A stretch of 64,000 nucleotides of DNA, from the NCBI GenBank assembly GCA_033675265.1, contig JAUJYZ010000209.1:790045-854044 (forward strand), in the 5' to 3' direction. Under the pieces are notes generated by a model. It was not told where the DNA came from. It did no database searches and saw nothing but the letters and a program-made list of their open reading frames with translations. Origin of the DNA: Actinostola sp. cb2023 (taxonomy: Eukaryota > Cnidaria > Anthozoa > Actiniaria > Actinostolidae). The position numbers and the translations under genes are program-made. Below are positions 30,593-42,497 of this stretch, in pieces. Position 1 is the first letter of the stretch; every line of letters starts with the position of its first letter.

Positions 30593-31468
30593 ATAGACCT
30601 TTTTCGAGATGCGATGGTCGCTGTCCAAAGTATCGCGGGCGAGCGTGGAAACGAGGCATATTCGGGCAAGAATGTAATCAAACAAATCCTTTTCATCGTA
30701 AGAAAATGATAAAAGCTCCATATTTTGTGCGATATTGCCTTTCCACGAAGAATTCAAGTGTCTCACCTGTTTCTTTACGATGTCAACAATGCATTACTGT
30801 AGTGTTTTGGGCTGTGAAAACACCGAACATTAAATTGGCTTGTGTGAACAGGCTGCATTTACCGGCTGAAGTTGTAGATAGTACGGTGCATGAGTGAGAT
30901 TTTTAGTCCAGCCAGTCTTTAAGTTAGTGATTTATAATGGTAAATGAATGTTATCTTGGTGATGTTTCTTTGCAATTTGTTCATATCACGATTTTCTTTG
31001 CCAAGACTGGATGGCGGCTAGATATGATCAACAAGTTTTTCCATTGTATAAATAAACCTTTCTATTATTGTACCGCGTTGGTATTCCCAAGTACGAGAGA
31101 TATTCTTTCAAATCAGGCAGTGTACTGTTTAAAAAACGTAGAGTTTACTTGTTAGTTCTACGGAAAATTGTGTTACCTGGGACATCGAGTTGTATCTTAC
31201 GTTCGGTGTTCAGTTCACAGCCAAAAACACTACAAGAATGCCAAGTCATTGCTTTACAGGCAGCTGATACATTGTTGGCATCGTAAAGAAACAGGTGAGA
31301 CACTTGAATTCTTCGTGGAAAGGCAATATCGCACAAAATATGGAGCTTTTATCATTTTCTTACGATGAAAAGGATTTGTTTGATTACATTCTTGCCCGAA
31401 TATGCCTCGTTTCCACGCTCGCCCGCGATACTTTGGACAGCGACCATCGCATCTCGAAAAAGGTCTAT
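30593..31468. repeat. Foldback element with about 240-bp arms
   Basis: Left arm starts atagacctttttcgagatgc. The right arm is its inverse, ending gcatctcgaaaaaggtctat. The arms reach inward to about 30830 and 31205 with near-perfect identity. As a result the same short peptide (MRHLNSSWKGNIAQNMELL) can be read on both strands, which marks the repeat and not a gene. The central 370 bp is unique and shows no domain. Confidence 0.88.
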
Positions 31469-31499
31469 TGCTTCCTTGCTCGCTCGCTTCAGGCTCGCT

Positions 31500-31511
31500 C
31501 GCTGCGTCAGC

Positions 31512-31571
<60 letters not shown>

Positions 31572-31985
31572 TTTATTAAAGTGTCGGGAACTCTTCTAAC
31601 AGAGCACAAGTGCTCCACTAATCGGGGACATTGTCATTAAGGAATGGTCAACGCTCAGCGTGCGTCCATCGAGTTATGGATGCACGAGGGATGCTGCTAA
31701 GCACGAGAAAAGCGTACGCCGAGTGCGACTCTAGCTTCACGAGTGCTCTCCCAAATTCCCGCGTGCTCCATTACTCGATGGACGCACCGCTAAAGCGTTG
31801 ACCATTTCTTTTATAACATAGTCACTGCAAATTCAAATAAAACATTTTGACAAACATTCCTATTTATATTATATATTTTATATTATTTATTATAGTGTCC
31901 CCAATTAGTTGTATAAACTAAATATATCGACACTGAAATAAAGTCATTATTATTATTTTTATTATTATGATTTTCCGATTGATTT
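31500..31985. repeat. AAT microsatellite and LINE-like 3' tails
   Basis: An aat tract at 31514-31571 borders aactttattaaagtgtcggg, with cggggacattgtcattaa further on. Read on minus it ends ...gtccccgattagt...ataaagtt(att)n, resembling the LINE 3' end at 14355-14410. A second, plus-oriented relic (gtgtccccaattagt...aataaagtcattatt) lies at 31894-31960. Both look like 5'-truncated copies of related LINE families. Confidence 0.65.
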
Positions 31986-32290
31986 CAGAGCGCGTGCGAT
32001 GATGTGAGCGTGTGTCCGTAGCCGTAGTGTGTGCCCGTGGGCTTACGGACACACGCTAACCAACCAAGCAGAGCGCGCGTTATATCACACCTATGCTATA
32101 ATTAATGTTTTACTGAAAGTGAACACTATACTAATTTGTTTATTATCATAATTTGTTTATTATTATTGATATACAGTGCATAAGGTTTAAAGCAACTATT
32201 GAAATCACTATAAAAGGTCGTTGTTTGTTCACCCCCAAAGGCACAATTTCCTTGATATATCCATCGACTACTTCTGCTTTTTTATCACTT

Positions 32291-32960
32291 AAGGTGACTC
32301 ACAGTAGTTTTTAACTGACCACACTTCTACTTTTCATTTGGTGAATTGATAGACTTATCTTAGACCGATCAAAACGACTTTTGCACCAGTTATCAGGTAA
32401 AGATGGAAATTTAGAATTATATCAATTTCAGCTCAATCGAAGTTTCCTTGGCAACGATAAACAAAGATAAACAAAGATCGTTGAAATCAGTTTTTCTAAA
32501 ATATCTCAAGATTTCGATGAGCTCTAGACAAGCGACTATGTGCATGATAAACTACATACTAAGGCAAAGTATCTGAGACAGAATTCAAACTTTTTGATCA
32601 GAGCGATTTTGAATAATTTGCATAAACATTCTTTATGCAAATTATTCAAAATTGCTCTGATCAAAAAGTTTGAATTCTGTCTCAGATACTTTGCCTTAGT
32701 ATGTAGTTTATCATGCACATAGTCGCTTGTCTAGAGCTCATCGAAATCTTGAGATATTTTAGAAAAACTGATTTCAACGATCTTTGTTTATCGTTGCCAA
32801 GGAAACCTCGATCGAGCTGAAATTGACATCAGAAATCTAAATTTCCATATTTGCCGGATAACTGGTGCAAAAGTCGTTCTGATCGGTTTAGGATAAGTCT
32901 ATCAATTCGCCGAATGAAAAGTAGAAGTGTGGTCAGTAAAAAACTACTTCGAGCCACCTT
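32291..32960. repeat. Large palindrome, about 670 bp
   Basis: Left arm aaggtgactcacagtagttt and right arm aaactacttcgagccacctt. The inner arms are almost perfect around a centre at about 32631 (gcataaacattctttatgc), so mirror-image open frames appear on both strands at 32536-32722. No coding potential beyond that. A typical foldback transposon with essentially no loop. Confidence 0.92.
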
Positions 32961-33416
32961 AAAAATGATCCAAACAATGTTACGTTTTGGTTGGTCTTCC
33001 TAGCAATGTGTTGTGCATGAAGCCGATTCACTTCTTCCTCAGCTCGATGGAAAAAGGCGGGAATCCAAACGCGCTCGCGTCATGGTCGAAATATAACAAT
33101 GATTCTGATTGGCCAGAGCAATATCTAGCGAGGAATTTGATTGGACAATACGACCCATTAAGTGATATCGTATCACTTCACACTGATAGTGATAAACTAC
33201 ATTACTGTTTCTTCTTATATTTAGTTATACACGTTGTTTACGAAGGTTTCTACTGATATTTATTTGGTTGATTTGTTTTATTTTATTGTATTATTTTTGT
33301 TTAGGATTGGTTCTGTCTTTTTGTGACAAGAAATCCTTTGCAATATAGATATAATATACTATAACATTGATTTGTGAAATGTTCTCTTATAAGTCTCGCC
33401 TTTTGTTCATCTTCAA
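32961..33416. other. No gene recognised
   Basis: AT-rich interval between the palindrome and the GPCR 3' end. An 89-codon plus frame (32987-33256) has no domain I know. Confidence 0.5.
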
Positions 33417-34117
33417 CTACTTTTGTTGAACGAGCTGACGAACTACCTGTAACTCCATGGAAGGTTGTTCTTGGGCAAGAGACATTGGATAAACTTGAAT
33501 GTTTCGTTTAAAAACCAAGAGAATGGATCGCCTGTACTTTGAGATCCTCCAAGCGTACAGCAAGGGGTTCAAAGATGAGTTGACATATAGGAAAGGTATA
33601 CTAGAACGGTAGCATGCATAGTACCAACTCTTGGTCACACAGCTATTTAGTTAGTTCCAATCAATACCACTGTGAACCAAAAGCTGTAGGAAAAGATGAA
33701 GCCAAGGACAATATAGAATGCCGTCATTCCTATTCTTACTTCTCTTTGGAGTCGAACCTTCTCAGATATCATGTGTCCTTTTTGAACAAATATTTTCCTT
33801 TTTGGTGCTCGTAGGAGCTTAGTTTTGACGGCGATGAACACTAACAGGTACAGAATGACAATCAGGCACAGTGGGGCGACGAAAAAGCCATAGTAACTCA
33901 TATTGGCGAAGGTTTCTTTGTCGAGGATAAGTTCTAAGAGACTCGCAATCAAACCGACTATGCAACAGATAATGCAACAGGTTAGTGCTTTCTTGGGGGA
34001 TAAGAAGCTGCGGTAGAAGAACGGGAAGGCGACGGCTAGGAAACGCTCGAAGGAGAACGCCACCACCACCAGAATACCGCTTCTTACTGTGAACTGCGAT
34101 AAGAGCTTCTCGTGTAG
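33417..34117 (-). pseudogene. Class A GPCR, TM3 to C-terminus (3' part, split by transposon)
   Basis: On minus from 34117 the sequence reads HEKLLSQFTVRSGILVVV (TM3) then SFERFLAV (E-R-F in place of D-R-Y). TM4 and TM5 follow, then KVRLQREVRIGMTAFYIVLG (TM6). A stop occurs at 33647 in the loop after TM6. Shifting one base restores TM7 with NSSLNPLLYAWR (NPxxY) and a tail ending at 33417. The 5' part (TM1-TM2) is at 40443-40706. Removing the intervening transposon with one CTA target copy joins the halves in frame, about 320 residues in all. The ligand cannot be inferred. It resembles the intronless rhodopsin-class receptors expanded in cnidarians. Confidence 0.85.
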
Positions 34118-34339
34118 TAGTCCATGAGCCCAGGCACGAAATTTGGTCATTTAGTACCACTCAGGGGGGCAAATTCTCGTATGCATTTTTCAATTCCCCA
34201 ATGTCTGTAGTTGAGGTTAATATGTGATAGCTTCTTCAGTTTGGCAGCTTTCATCTTTTTTTCGAACATTTTTTACATGGTACTCCGACCTAAATCATGC
34301 CGTGCACAAAAAGCACCCAAATTAAACTTCTAGAGTTTT

Positions 34340-34871
34340 CATCCAATAAAAATGAAACTTGGCAACAGGACAGTACATGGGAAGTGAACAAATCGTATCA
34401 TTTTTGTTTTTTGTTTTTAATGATTTTTGGTGGGAAAATGACGTCATGAACACGCCGAAAGTTTTTGAATTTCAAAAATATACCAATTTGATCATTGCAT
34501 TCGAAAGAACATGTATAATGAGAGATATAACTGGAATAATACATCGGTTATCGTTATTCTATCCAAAGATGTTAATTTTTGAAAGTTGAAATTTCCGCCA
34601 TTTTGTGCTGTTTTTAGTAACAAAATGGCGGATTTTCAAATTTCAAAAAATCATATCTTTGGATAGAATAGCGATAACTGAGATATTGTTTCAGTGATAT
34701 CCCTCATTGTACATGTTCTTTCGAATGCAATGACCAAATTAGTATATTTGTGAATTTCAAAATTTGTTGGCGTGTTCATGACGTCATTTTCCCACCAAAA
34801 ATGTTTTTTTTTTACAGATTTGTTGTCTTCTCGTGTACTGTCCTGTTGCCAAGTTTCATTTTGATTGGATG
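34340..34871. repeat. Palindromic element inside the transposon
   Basis: Left arm catccaataaaaatgaaact and right arm agtttcattttgattggatg. The arms run inward to aaatttccgccattttg/caaaatggcggattt around 34608. About 530 bp in total. It sits between the transposase gene's stop and the left TIR, so it is either a nested foldback element or a long subterminal hairpin of the transposon. Confidence 0.85.
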
Positions 34872-34915
34872 TGACTTTTCACAGTTATATAGCAAATCTG
34901 CTCTATTATTGTCAC

Positions 34916-37900
34916 TCAGTAGACATCATCATCCTTGTCATCATCATCATCGACGTACTGTACTTCGCAATCATTTGCTCGATTCTGACAGTCTTGAAGA
35001 GAGCACATATCGGTGCACTTCAGCCCATTTCGTATGCATGAACAGTTTGATGGCTGACAAGATCGCTTACACTTGCATGACAACAATTGTAGAACAGCTG
35101 AGGGAGCAGGATCACCATCCATCCAGTCCACTGTAAGTCTGCTTGTGCCATCCTGGTCACTCTCTTGACACCAACCCAAGCCAACAGGTGAAGGTACATC
35201 TGGACAGGCAACTAAACATTGCCTCCACAACCTTGTCTGGTAATTTGCCCGTTGGCAGTGTTTCTGTAGACAGTCAGAACATGGAGGTAGCTGGTGCGAA
35301 TCAATATCTCCTTTCTTTGCACAAAAAAGCATGTATCGAAGAGTGTTCACACTGTCTGTACCTGGTTTTGAGTTATATAACTGACAGATGAACCTTTCCA
35401 ACTGCTGGAATAGACCAGGAGAAAGTTCCCATTGTGCTCCTAGTTGCTGTAATGCTATTTGTGCATTTCTATCCCGTTTCAACATCTTCAAAGCACTCAC
35501 TTTTCCCTTTCCGGCAAATGCACTGACCGTATCACATCCTGTGAGTGAATGCAATCCAGGAAGAGCCTTGCACGTCTCCTCTCCGAGCATCTCAGCAATC
35601 TTTGTAATGTCAACATACCTAGTACGTGTCTGTGTTCCACATTTCATGTATATTGAAGAGGGGATCTCGCACTGGAAAGCAAGACAAAGAATAAAAACAT
35701 CTGTGTCTTCAGACACAATGATGACAGACTGGTATCTATCCTTTGCCGCATGGGCACCATGAAGTAGAAGCCTTGTATCGGCTTCCTCTTGCGTTGATAT
35801 AAGATCATCTACTACCTGTACTTGCTCTTGAGTTATCTTGACACACTGTTCTTCACATGCCACATACAGCACCTTCTGCTGAAGCCTTTGTCTGTATTTA
35901 TCTGTCTGCCACTCAGCACACAAGAAACTTGTCAAAGCTTGCTTGTTACTTGCATCTGCAACAAATTTCCTCCATTGTTGCACCTTGTGACCAGGGTTGA
36001 TGTTCCTATATCGAGTACCTGCTTCTGTAACTCTGTTCTGTCTCTCAGAGTTCTTTATGGAATCTGATCTGTATACATCGAAGACAATATCGATTCTTGT
36101 GCTTTGATAGCTTTCGTTGAGTGCCATGTTCAGAAGGGCGTCTCCAACTTCTGAAAACGTCTTATGGTCACCTTTGAGTCGCTGAACCAGGGCCATTCCA
36201 TCAATTATTGTTGCTGATGGAAGAGGGATAATATCAACTGCAGGAACATTTCTTTGTAACTCCTTAGCAAGTGTAGCTTTGTTGGTCTTTCTCAGGGACC
36301 CGTCAGGCGTCGCTAGTGACCATGGCAAAGGTCCAAGTGGATGGACTAGCACTTCGTTCATACTCAGATTTCTGCTCTGTGCTATTACAATCATCTGGCC
36401 AAAGAGAACTCTGTCTGCTTTTAAAATTATCTCTTTACCATTCTCTTTGCGAAACGTCTTCTTCTTTATTAAATCACTGAAAGTTTTTAACTTTAATTTG
36501 GTCATTTTATGGTAGAAATCCAGTACAGGAGGAGAACTTTCGATGCGCTGCTGACTGAATTCTTGGTACGCTGTATTGCCCTTTTCTCTTGCAAGGAGCA
36601 GATGTTCCTGAACCTCCGGTGGTGCTACCTTCCCAGTAGATATGCTGACAAGCTCTTGAGTGTCAGGGTCAAAGGGATTGATCCATGTGTTCTCAAGTAA
36701 ATCTACTAGAGACTTCACGTCTTCTTCATCTCGTGTAATGCGTGTGCCCTGAAGGTCTGTGTGGCCATAGAAAGACTTGAGATGCAGCATTTCTCGTAGG
36801 TTACTGAGGAATATGCTTCGGTATTCTGCAACCATGTAATAGCGGCTGACAGCTCCTGGCTTTAAACTGAAACCTTTTGTGCCACCAGGTGTTTGCGTGT
36901 CCTTGTTTACGGTTTCCTCACAAGTCTGGTCGACTGGGATCCTTCCAAATGGGTTGTTCTCGCCGATTTGCACAGAGAACCCGCCTGATGCGAGGTGGCT
37001 GTGAACATCTGGATGTTCTTGTTCAAGATGAGACATTTGAGAAAGATATGCTGTCAGGTACCTGGCATAATTTAAATTATTATATGCAAAACACCATGGG
37101 ATCATCGCTCTTACAGCCGATAGATGTAGAGTCCAGTTTCCTTCTCTAGAAGCTCGAATCAGGTTCAGCATGATTTCTACCATATCTACATAGGTCATCC
37201 AGAACCCAGAGAGATTGCCATTGTCACACCTTAGGTAGTCAAGGTATACTGAAAAGAGCTCAGTAATGCAAAAGTATAAAGGACTTTGCATAGCCTTCTC
37301 GTATTCTTCATGACAAACATTTTGACATAGACCTTCCAAATCATCAATGGCATCTTGGACAATGTTGATCTTATCACTGTGAAATTTCTGAAGCCATGAT
37401 ATAAAACCCTTCCAAGCAACTCGCATCAGAGCCTCATACATTAGCTTGTGAAATCGAACGGCACGATTGTAACGATGACCATCCAGAACCCCATTCACTG
37501 ATCCCTCGGCTATGACTCTTGCTTCTACACACAAATCTCTCAGTCCAGCATCTTGAAACCGTTTTCCAATCACTGCAAGTAAGGTGCAAATGGTATGAAA
37601 AAACCCCCATGCGAGGAACTATGTCCTTGAATTGCTCTTCTTTCTTCCAGATTATTTCAACAGCTTTCGAGTAGAGGGCCTGGTCAAATACAACTACAAT
37701 GCTCTTCAGCAAAAGCGTGTCCTTGATCTTAACAGACTGCAATAGCACTTCGTGAACAGTTGACAAATTAGTGGCAGGAGCATCAATTGTTGACAAATAC
37801 CCAATATTATCCTGTGATACTGTCACGTCATCTCGGCATGAAATGTTGAAGCCGGTCCAACTGCTGATATTCTGATTGACTTCGGCATGCAGTCGAGCAA

Positions 37901-39619
37901 GTATCCACAGGAGATTCTTTTTCCAAGCATTGTACAGCACAGTTTCTGATGTCACTTCTATATACTTTCGCGATGGAGGTCCTACACGATTTCCAGCATT
38001 ATACACAGGGAGAAGAGTTGGGGGCAATGTCACAGTCCTTTTTCTTGATTTTTCGATAGCAGTATCTAGGCTTGACGGGAGGTGAGGACCAAAGACTTTG
38101 GGTTGCACTGCGATGCCGTTAACTCTGTGTGATGTTCCATCCCCAGAAAGTGTTTCCTCTAGCCTATCGATATTGTCCCATGCTAATGAGGTACAGACAT
38201 GTGGATGGATATTCTCTGGTAGAACAGCTTTGTCGTCTGATGCCTTAGCCATCTTCTGCAAACACAAGGCGGTATCAATCTCTTCTAACTGTGTATATGA
38301 GATGCCATGACCAAAACGATTGATTATTTGTATCAGTTCAACATTATTAGTCAAGGACTTGATGACGTATGGTAAAAGGACATGTTTTGGAGGCTTCTTT
38401 GCTCCGCAGCTTACTCCATATATGAAATCTTGACCAAAAGACTTGATTAACCGTTGGACTCTTAAAGATAGTTCTTTCTTGCTGTCTGTGTTACCGGTAA
38501 GGACGATACGTAGGAATGTTAAGAGGCAGTCTGGCAAGTCGATAGCACTGTCATGAAGCTCTGATGGTTTAGGGGGCCATGAGCTGTTAATTTCCAGCGT
38601 CTTGAGTTTCTCGCGAATGCATAAGGCAGCTTCAATTATGTGATGCTCGTTGTCGATTGCTTTATCAATGAGGGTCTGCTTTTCTTGTAACTTCACATTT
38701 TCTCTTGCAAGCTGAACCACTGTGAGGTTGTCTGGAATAACAAGCATCTTTCTTTTTCCTTCTTCTACCGCTACAAAATGCAAGCCTTCACCAAACTCAG
38801 CCTCTAGTCTACGACGTACATGTTTCCTGGTGGATTCTTTCACTTCTTGGGTGCCTAATAGCATCATATTTGTTATCAGTCTCTGAGTCAAATCAGTTAG
38901 AGGTATAACCCTAGGTTGTTCTAGTAAGTCTGTCCTAATAAATTCAAAAAGCATATCATATGCTTCAGATTCAAGAGTGTTGTAGTTAGCTGAGCTATCC
39001 TCTTGATCATGAAGGTTAGTGCTACTCTCTTTTCGTCTGGTATAAGTACGATAACAGGAGCGGTGATAATGTGCTTCAGCAGCAACAAGCTCTCTGGATA
39101 CTAAAGCAATTATCCTCTCATCACATTTTTCAATTGCCGTCTTTCTTATGTTGTCATCAGCTCGTAGATCTATGCATTTCACAATATTCTCTCGACTGTT
39201 TTCTCTCTTTACATATTTACTAGCCTTGTTACAAAATATACATACAGAATTATATACTCTGCTAGAGCTTGGTGTTCCTCTAGTCGATGCCCTTCTATTT
39301 GCGTCATTTGCTTCACTGATGTTAGACTTCAGACTATCTAAACTTTTCTTCATAGTGAAAAGGCTTCGACATTTTCGATGGTAGAATACTGGAGGGACTT
39401 CATCTTCTTTTGTATTCACGGCAATGTCAAGGATGGGTTGATGATTTCTGATTTCAGCGGCTCTGAAAAGGACTTTCCATGAATTCAAATCTTGAGGTGA
39501 AGTAAGACTTTCGAGACTAGCAACAGATTCATAGTGAATTATACATGTTAAAGGATGATCTTCTGCACAGAAACTTTTACTTTGATGATCTACATCTTTA
39601 CTTTCTCGTTTTCTTTTCC
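34916..39619 (-). CDS. Transposon protein, exon 2, with one-base frameshift
   Basis: Acceptor attctag at 39620-39621. The N-terminal part encodes a K/R-rich start (GKRKRESK) and two Cys/His clusters (CIIH..., then VCIFCNKASKY...HYHRSCYRTY) typical of zinc binding. Near 37605 a g5t6 run shifts the frame by one base. The downstream frame continues with AVIGKRFQDAGLRDLCVEA to the stop at 34916. Later motifs: DTRLLLHGAHA, VSEDTDVFIL, LHSLTGCDTVSAFAGKGK (acidic, XPG/FEN/PIN-like), then a tesmin-like CXC tail (CKCKRSCQPSNCSC...CTDMC). Total about 1,570 residues. As written it would be truncated at 37434. Probably transposase plus nuclease. Confidence 0.82.
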
Positions 39620-39875
39620 CTAGAATAAATAGCAATATGAAACCAATACAGTTTATAACTATATTCTACCAAGATATGACTGCTTCGTTAGATTAACTGA
39701 TGCATCTCTATCAAGACTGTAAGTTTTAATCCTTTTTTTAACCCTTCCTTTTCTTGATACCTATTAATATAATATCTGATGATTTTATCGATCCTTTTAC
39801 TTTATCATATCATCACAATTGTATCAAACCATCAAATAAATTCGGATTTATATTTAGAGAGCAAAATATACCAAC

Positions 39876-39894
39876 CTTTGATGGGAGCTGCCAT
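39876..39894 (-). CDS. Transposon protein, 19-bp exon 1
   Basis: ATG at 39894-39892, MAAPIK plus one base, donor gttggt at 39875. It joins in phase 1 to exon 2 (g + gg = Gly, then KRKRES), giving a clean start codon in place of the intronic in-frame ATG at 39635. The aagATGGCAGC context is good. Inferred from phase and splice sites. Confidence 0.6.
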
Positions 39895-40441
39895 CTTGAA
39901 TCCCATAATGCACTGGGAACCATAATACTGCTTTATTGCTTATTATATCAACATTATATACAAGAAAACCATTGCAAATGCAAAGCTGCAATCTTAAGAA
40001 TACTACAATTGTGTTTATATCAGTGATATATCATTCTGTGGCAAACAAAGCTTTTATTTACTCTTTATGAAAAATTATTAAAAACATGGTATTCTGTTGA
40101 CTACACTGCTCTGATACAATAATGTTCACATGACACTTTTTATTGGAGGTTCAAACTATCTAATGGTCAGATATGATCAATGTAGCTCTTGTAAGCATAA
40201 CTCTTCGATATGGTTTGAATATTCGATTTAAAATCATGAAATACACTTGTTCTTATATCAGCCTCGTTTCCATGCTGAAGCAAGAAAATTAATATCTAAT
40301 TATATCTCAAATATCCTTATAGCTGCCGAATTGAAAAGGCTATCACACCAATTTGTACATACTTGGGGGTGATAAACAACATGATATCAATAGAATTTTG
40401 CCCCCCGATTTGGTACTGAAAAACTGCCTGGCTCATGGACT
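39895..40441. other. Transposon 5' flank, non-coding
   Basis: About 550 bp between the transposon gene's start codon and its right TIR, presumably its promoter. AT-rich, with no other gene seen. Confidence 0.5.
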
Positions 40442-40442
40442 A

Positions 40443-40706
40443 TAGTACGCCTTTGATTTTGAAAGAATGGATTCCCATGTAATTGAGCAGACTAGACACG
40501 CCGACGTCCATAGCTGTAACGCTGCCCGTGAGGAAATCGGTCACCGCCAGGCAAGCAACATATGTAGCTGTGGTGTCCCTGAAGCACCGTAATGGGTTGT
40601 GATACATAGTGAAGAGGAGGACACCATTCGTTATCAACGTTAACACTGCTATGAAGAGCAGCGAGACACCAGTCCACAACAAAACTGTCTCTTTTAAATC
40701 GTCCAT
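40443..40706 (-). pseudogene. Class A GPCR, N-terminus to TM2 (5' part)
   Basis: ATG at 40706. MDDLKETVLLWTGVSLLF, TM1 with TNGVLLFTMY (the N of TM1), then CLAVTDFLTG (LAxxD of TM2), ending FKIKGVL at the transposon border. The TAG stop at 40440-40442 is contributed by the transposon end. Completed by 34117-33417. The first 264 bases are intact and intronless. Confidence 0.87.
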
Positions 40707-40876
40707 CTTGGCTGCTTTTCAAGTGACTGTGCAGGGGCGTAGCGTGCTTTTTTTGCAATGTACGCACATAGCAACGAGCGCCGAAGGCGTGAGCTTCTAG
40801 GGGGGTGAGGGGGCATGCCCCCCCTGAAAATGTAGAATTCTAGAGCCTTGGAAATACCATTTTCTTCGTTTTCCAG

Positions 40877-41970
40877 CAGAGGAGGTCTGAATAGTATCCC
40901 AGAATGCATTGCGTTTCGTATTATATTATCGTTTTTTCGTGACGTCATCACTTTCTCACAACCGGCAAGACGACAAGAAGTAATGGCGGCGTTTAGGCCT
41001 ATTGCTGGATACTCAGCGCCCGTCTTCGATGATATTCGGTTATTATACGTTCACTGCGTATCAAAAGAAGAGTACTCGGTTTCCGTAACCGGCCTGGAAG
41101 GGCTTGAAGCTGTTTTTAGGATGGTTCACATCAGTTTTATCGACAAATTCAGCGAGAAACGTGTTGCGTTGGTCCCTTGCTCGACAATAGACCACAACTA
41201 TTCGATGGACTCTCTCTTCAAAGGTGTCCGCAGCCCAGCGCTTGTTCGCCTAACAACATCGTAACAGTTTACGTCGAGATGCACCAGTGCTTATCCTCTT
41301 CGCGGAACGCGCGTTTCTCTTTGGGTTTATGTGGCGTATTGCCCGTGCTAACATACGTTCGCTTTGAGCTTTCATCCATAATTCTGAAAAAGTAAAAGTT
41401 TATATTAGTTACTGCCTTTTAGCGTATCTATTAGAACACAAGTTATTGATTTCAGCAACGAAAGAGTTGTTTTGTCACATGCCGTGACGCGTTGTCACGA
41501 ATGCTTCAGAGCAATGAAATACGACCACAAGTGTCAAAACATGTCTAACTTCGGAGCCAGTAAAACTATCTAAAACGTGGAGTAACTTTGAGTAATTTTA
41601 TATACAGACGTTCTCCAAGCCTTACAGTACGATAACGTGTTATTAAAATATAAAATACTCAAGTCAGTAATAAGAATAAAGCGGTTTTTGGTGAGCGCCT
41701 ATCACTCAAATTTTCAAAGCGTAGTGAATACCCTTCGTAAGCTACTGATTTTTTCAAAAGACAGCGAGAAAATCATGAGATAAAGTCTTCAGGGAAGTAG
41801 TATTAATGCACTGCAAACATGTAATACAAATCTTACCTTCATTGCTGGCGATATTGCTAAAAAATCTTGCTTGTAAAACACTAACAAATCACATTCTTGA
41901 AGACTGGAAGCGTGAACTTCACAACATTTCTCCCGCAATGCATTCTGGGATACTATTCAGACCTCCTCTG
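40877..41970. mobile_element. MULE-like non-autonomous element, 9-bp target duplication
   Basis: The terminal inverted repeats are about 37 bp, starting cagaggaggtctgaatagta and ending tactattcagacctcctctg. Both sides carry the direct 9-bp repeat gttttccag (40868-40876 and 41971-41979). 9-bp duplications are typical of Mutator-like elements. The 1,094-bp interior holds a 138-codon frame (40848-41264) that I cannot assign and that starts outside the element. Confidence 0.88.
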
Positions 41971-42497
41971 GTTTTCCAGCGGACTTTCTCGCTACATAAA
42001 TACATAGTAAAATGCATTTATCACTCAGTTTTATGGGGGGATTTATGTAAAGGTTATATAAAGGATTCAGAAAAGGATTTATGTAAAGGTTGTGTAAATG
42101 ATTTATGAGTATTGGTTAAAGGATTTATGTAAACAGGTTATATATACCGCTACCGTTATATATAGCGATATAATAACACGAGGCGAAGCCAGTTTTTTGG
42201 TATTTATTTTGTTTGAGACTGTACTAACTACAATCATCATTATACATGCCTACAATGACTGACTGAAAGGGGAAATGTATTGGGGGACACAATCTGACGA
42301 GCGGCGAAGGTGCGAGCTCGTAGGAGGATGCGGGGGTATGCTCCCCGAAACTTTTTTGAGTTATAGGGTCTCCAAAATAGCATTTTCCTGCCTTCTGTGA
42401 GTAGTTTCCAGCAAGTAATCTGCCGTGAGCTGTTAAGATTTTGTCTTAGATTTCATTTTATTTTAAATATTTTTATGTTTTTTATAATATTTAGTTC

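Larger units (their letters stand above)
34118..40442 (-). mobile_element. 6.3-kb TIR transposon, Academ-like, inserted in a GPCR gene
   Basis: The ends are inverted repeats: 13 identical bases (tagtccatgagcc), then shared caggca, agtacca and ggggggcaaa blocks over about 55 bp. The flanks carry the 3-bp duplication TAG on plus (34115-34117 and 40443-40445). Inside is one long gene with an XPG/FEN-like nuclease-type region and CXC tail. Academ elements are known to have 3-4-bp target duplications and, in one lineage, an XPG nuclease, so Academ is my assignment. The borders are seen directly. The superfamily is inference. Confidence 0.8.

Noticed and set aside
30488..31516. Same 70-90-residue peptide encoded on both strands
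   Set aside because: Explained by the inverted arms of a foldback element. No domain.
34118..40442. PIF/Harbinger assignment based on a 3-bp target duplication
   Set aside because: The duplication is CTA/TAG, not TWA. No DDE or Myb-like signature was seen, and the protein has nuclease-type and CXC motifs instead.
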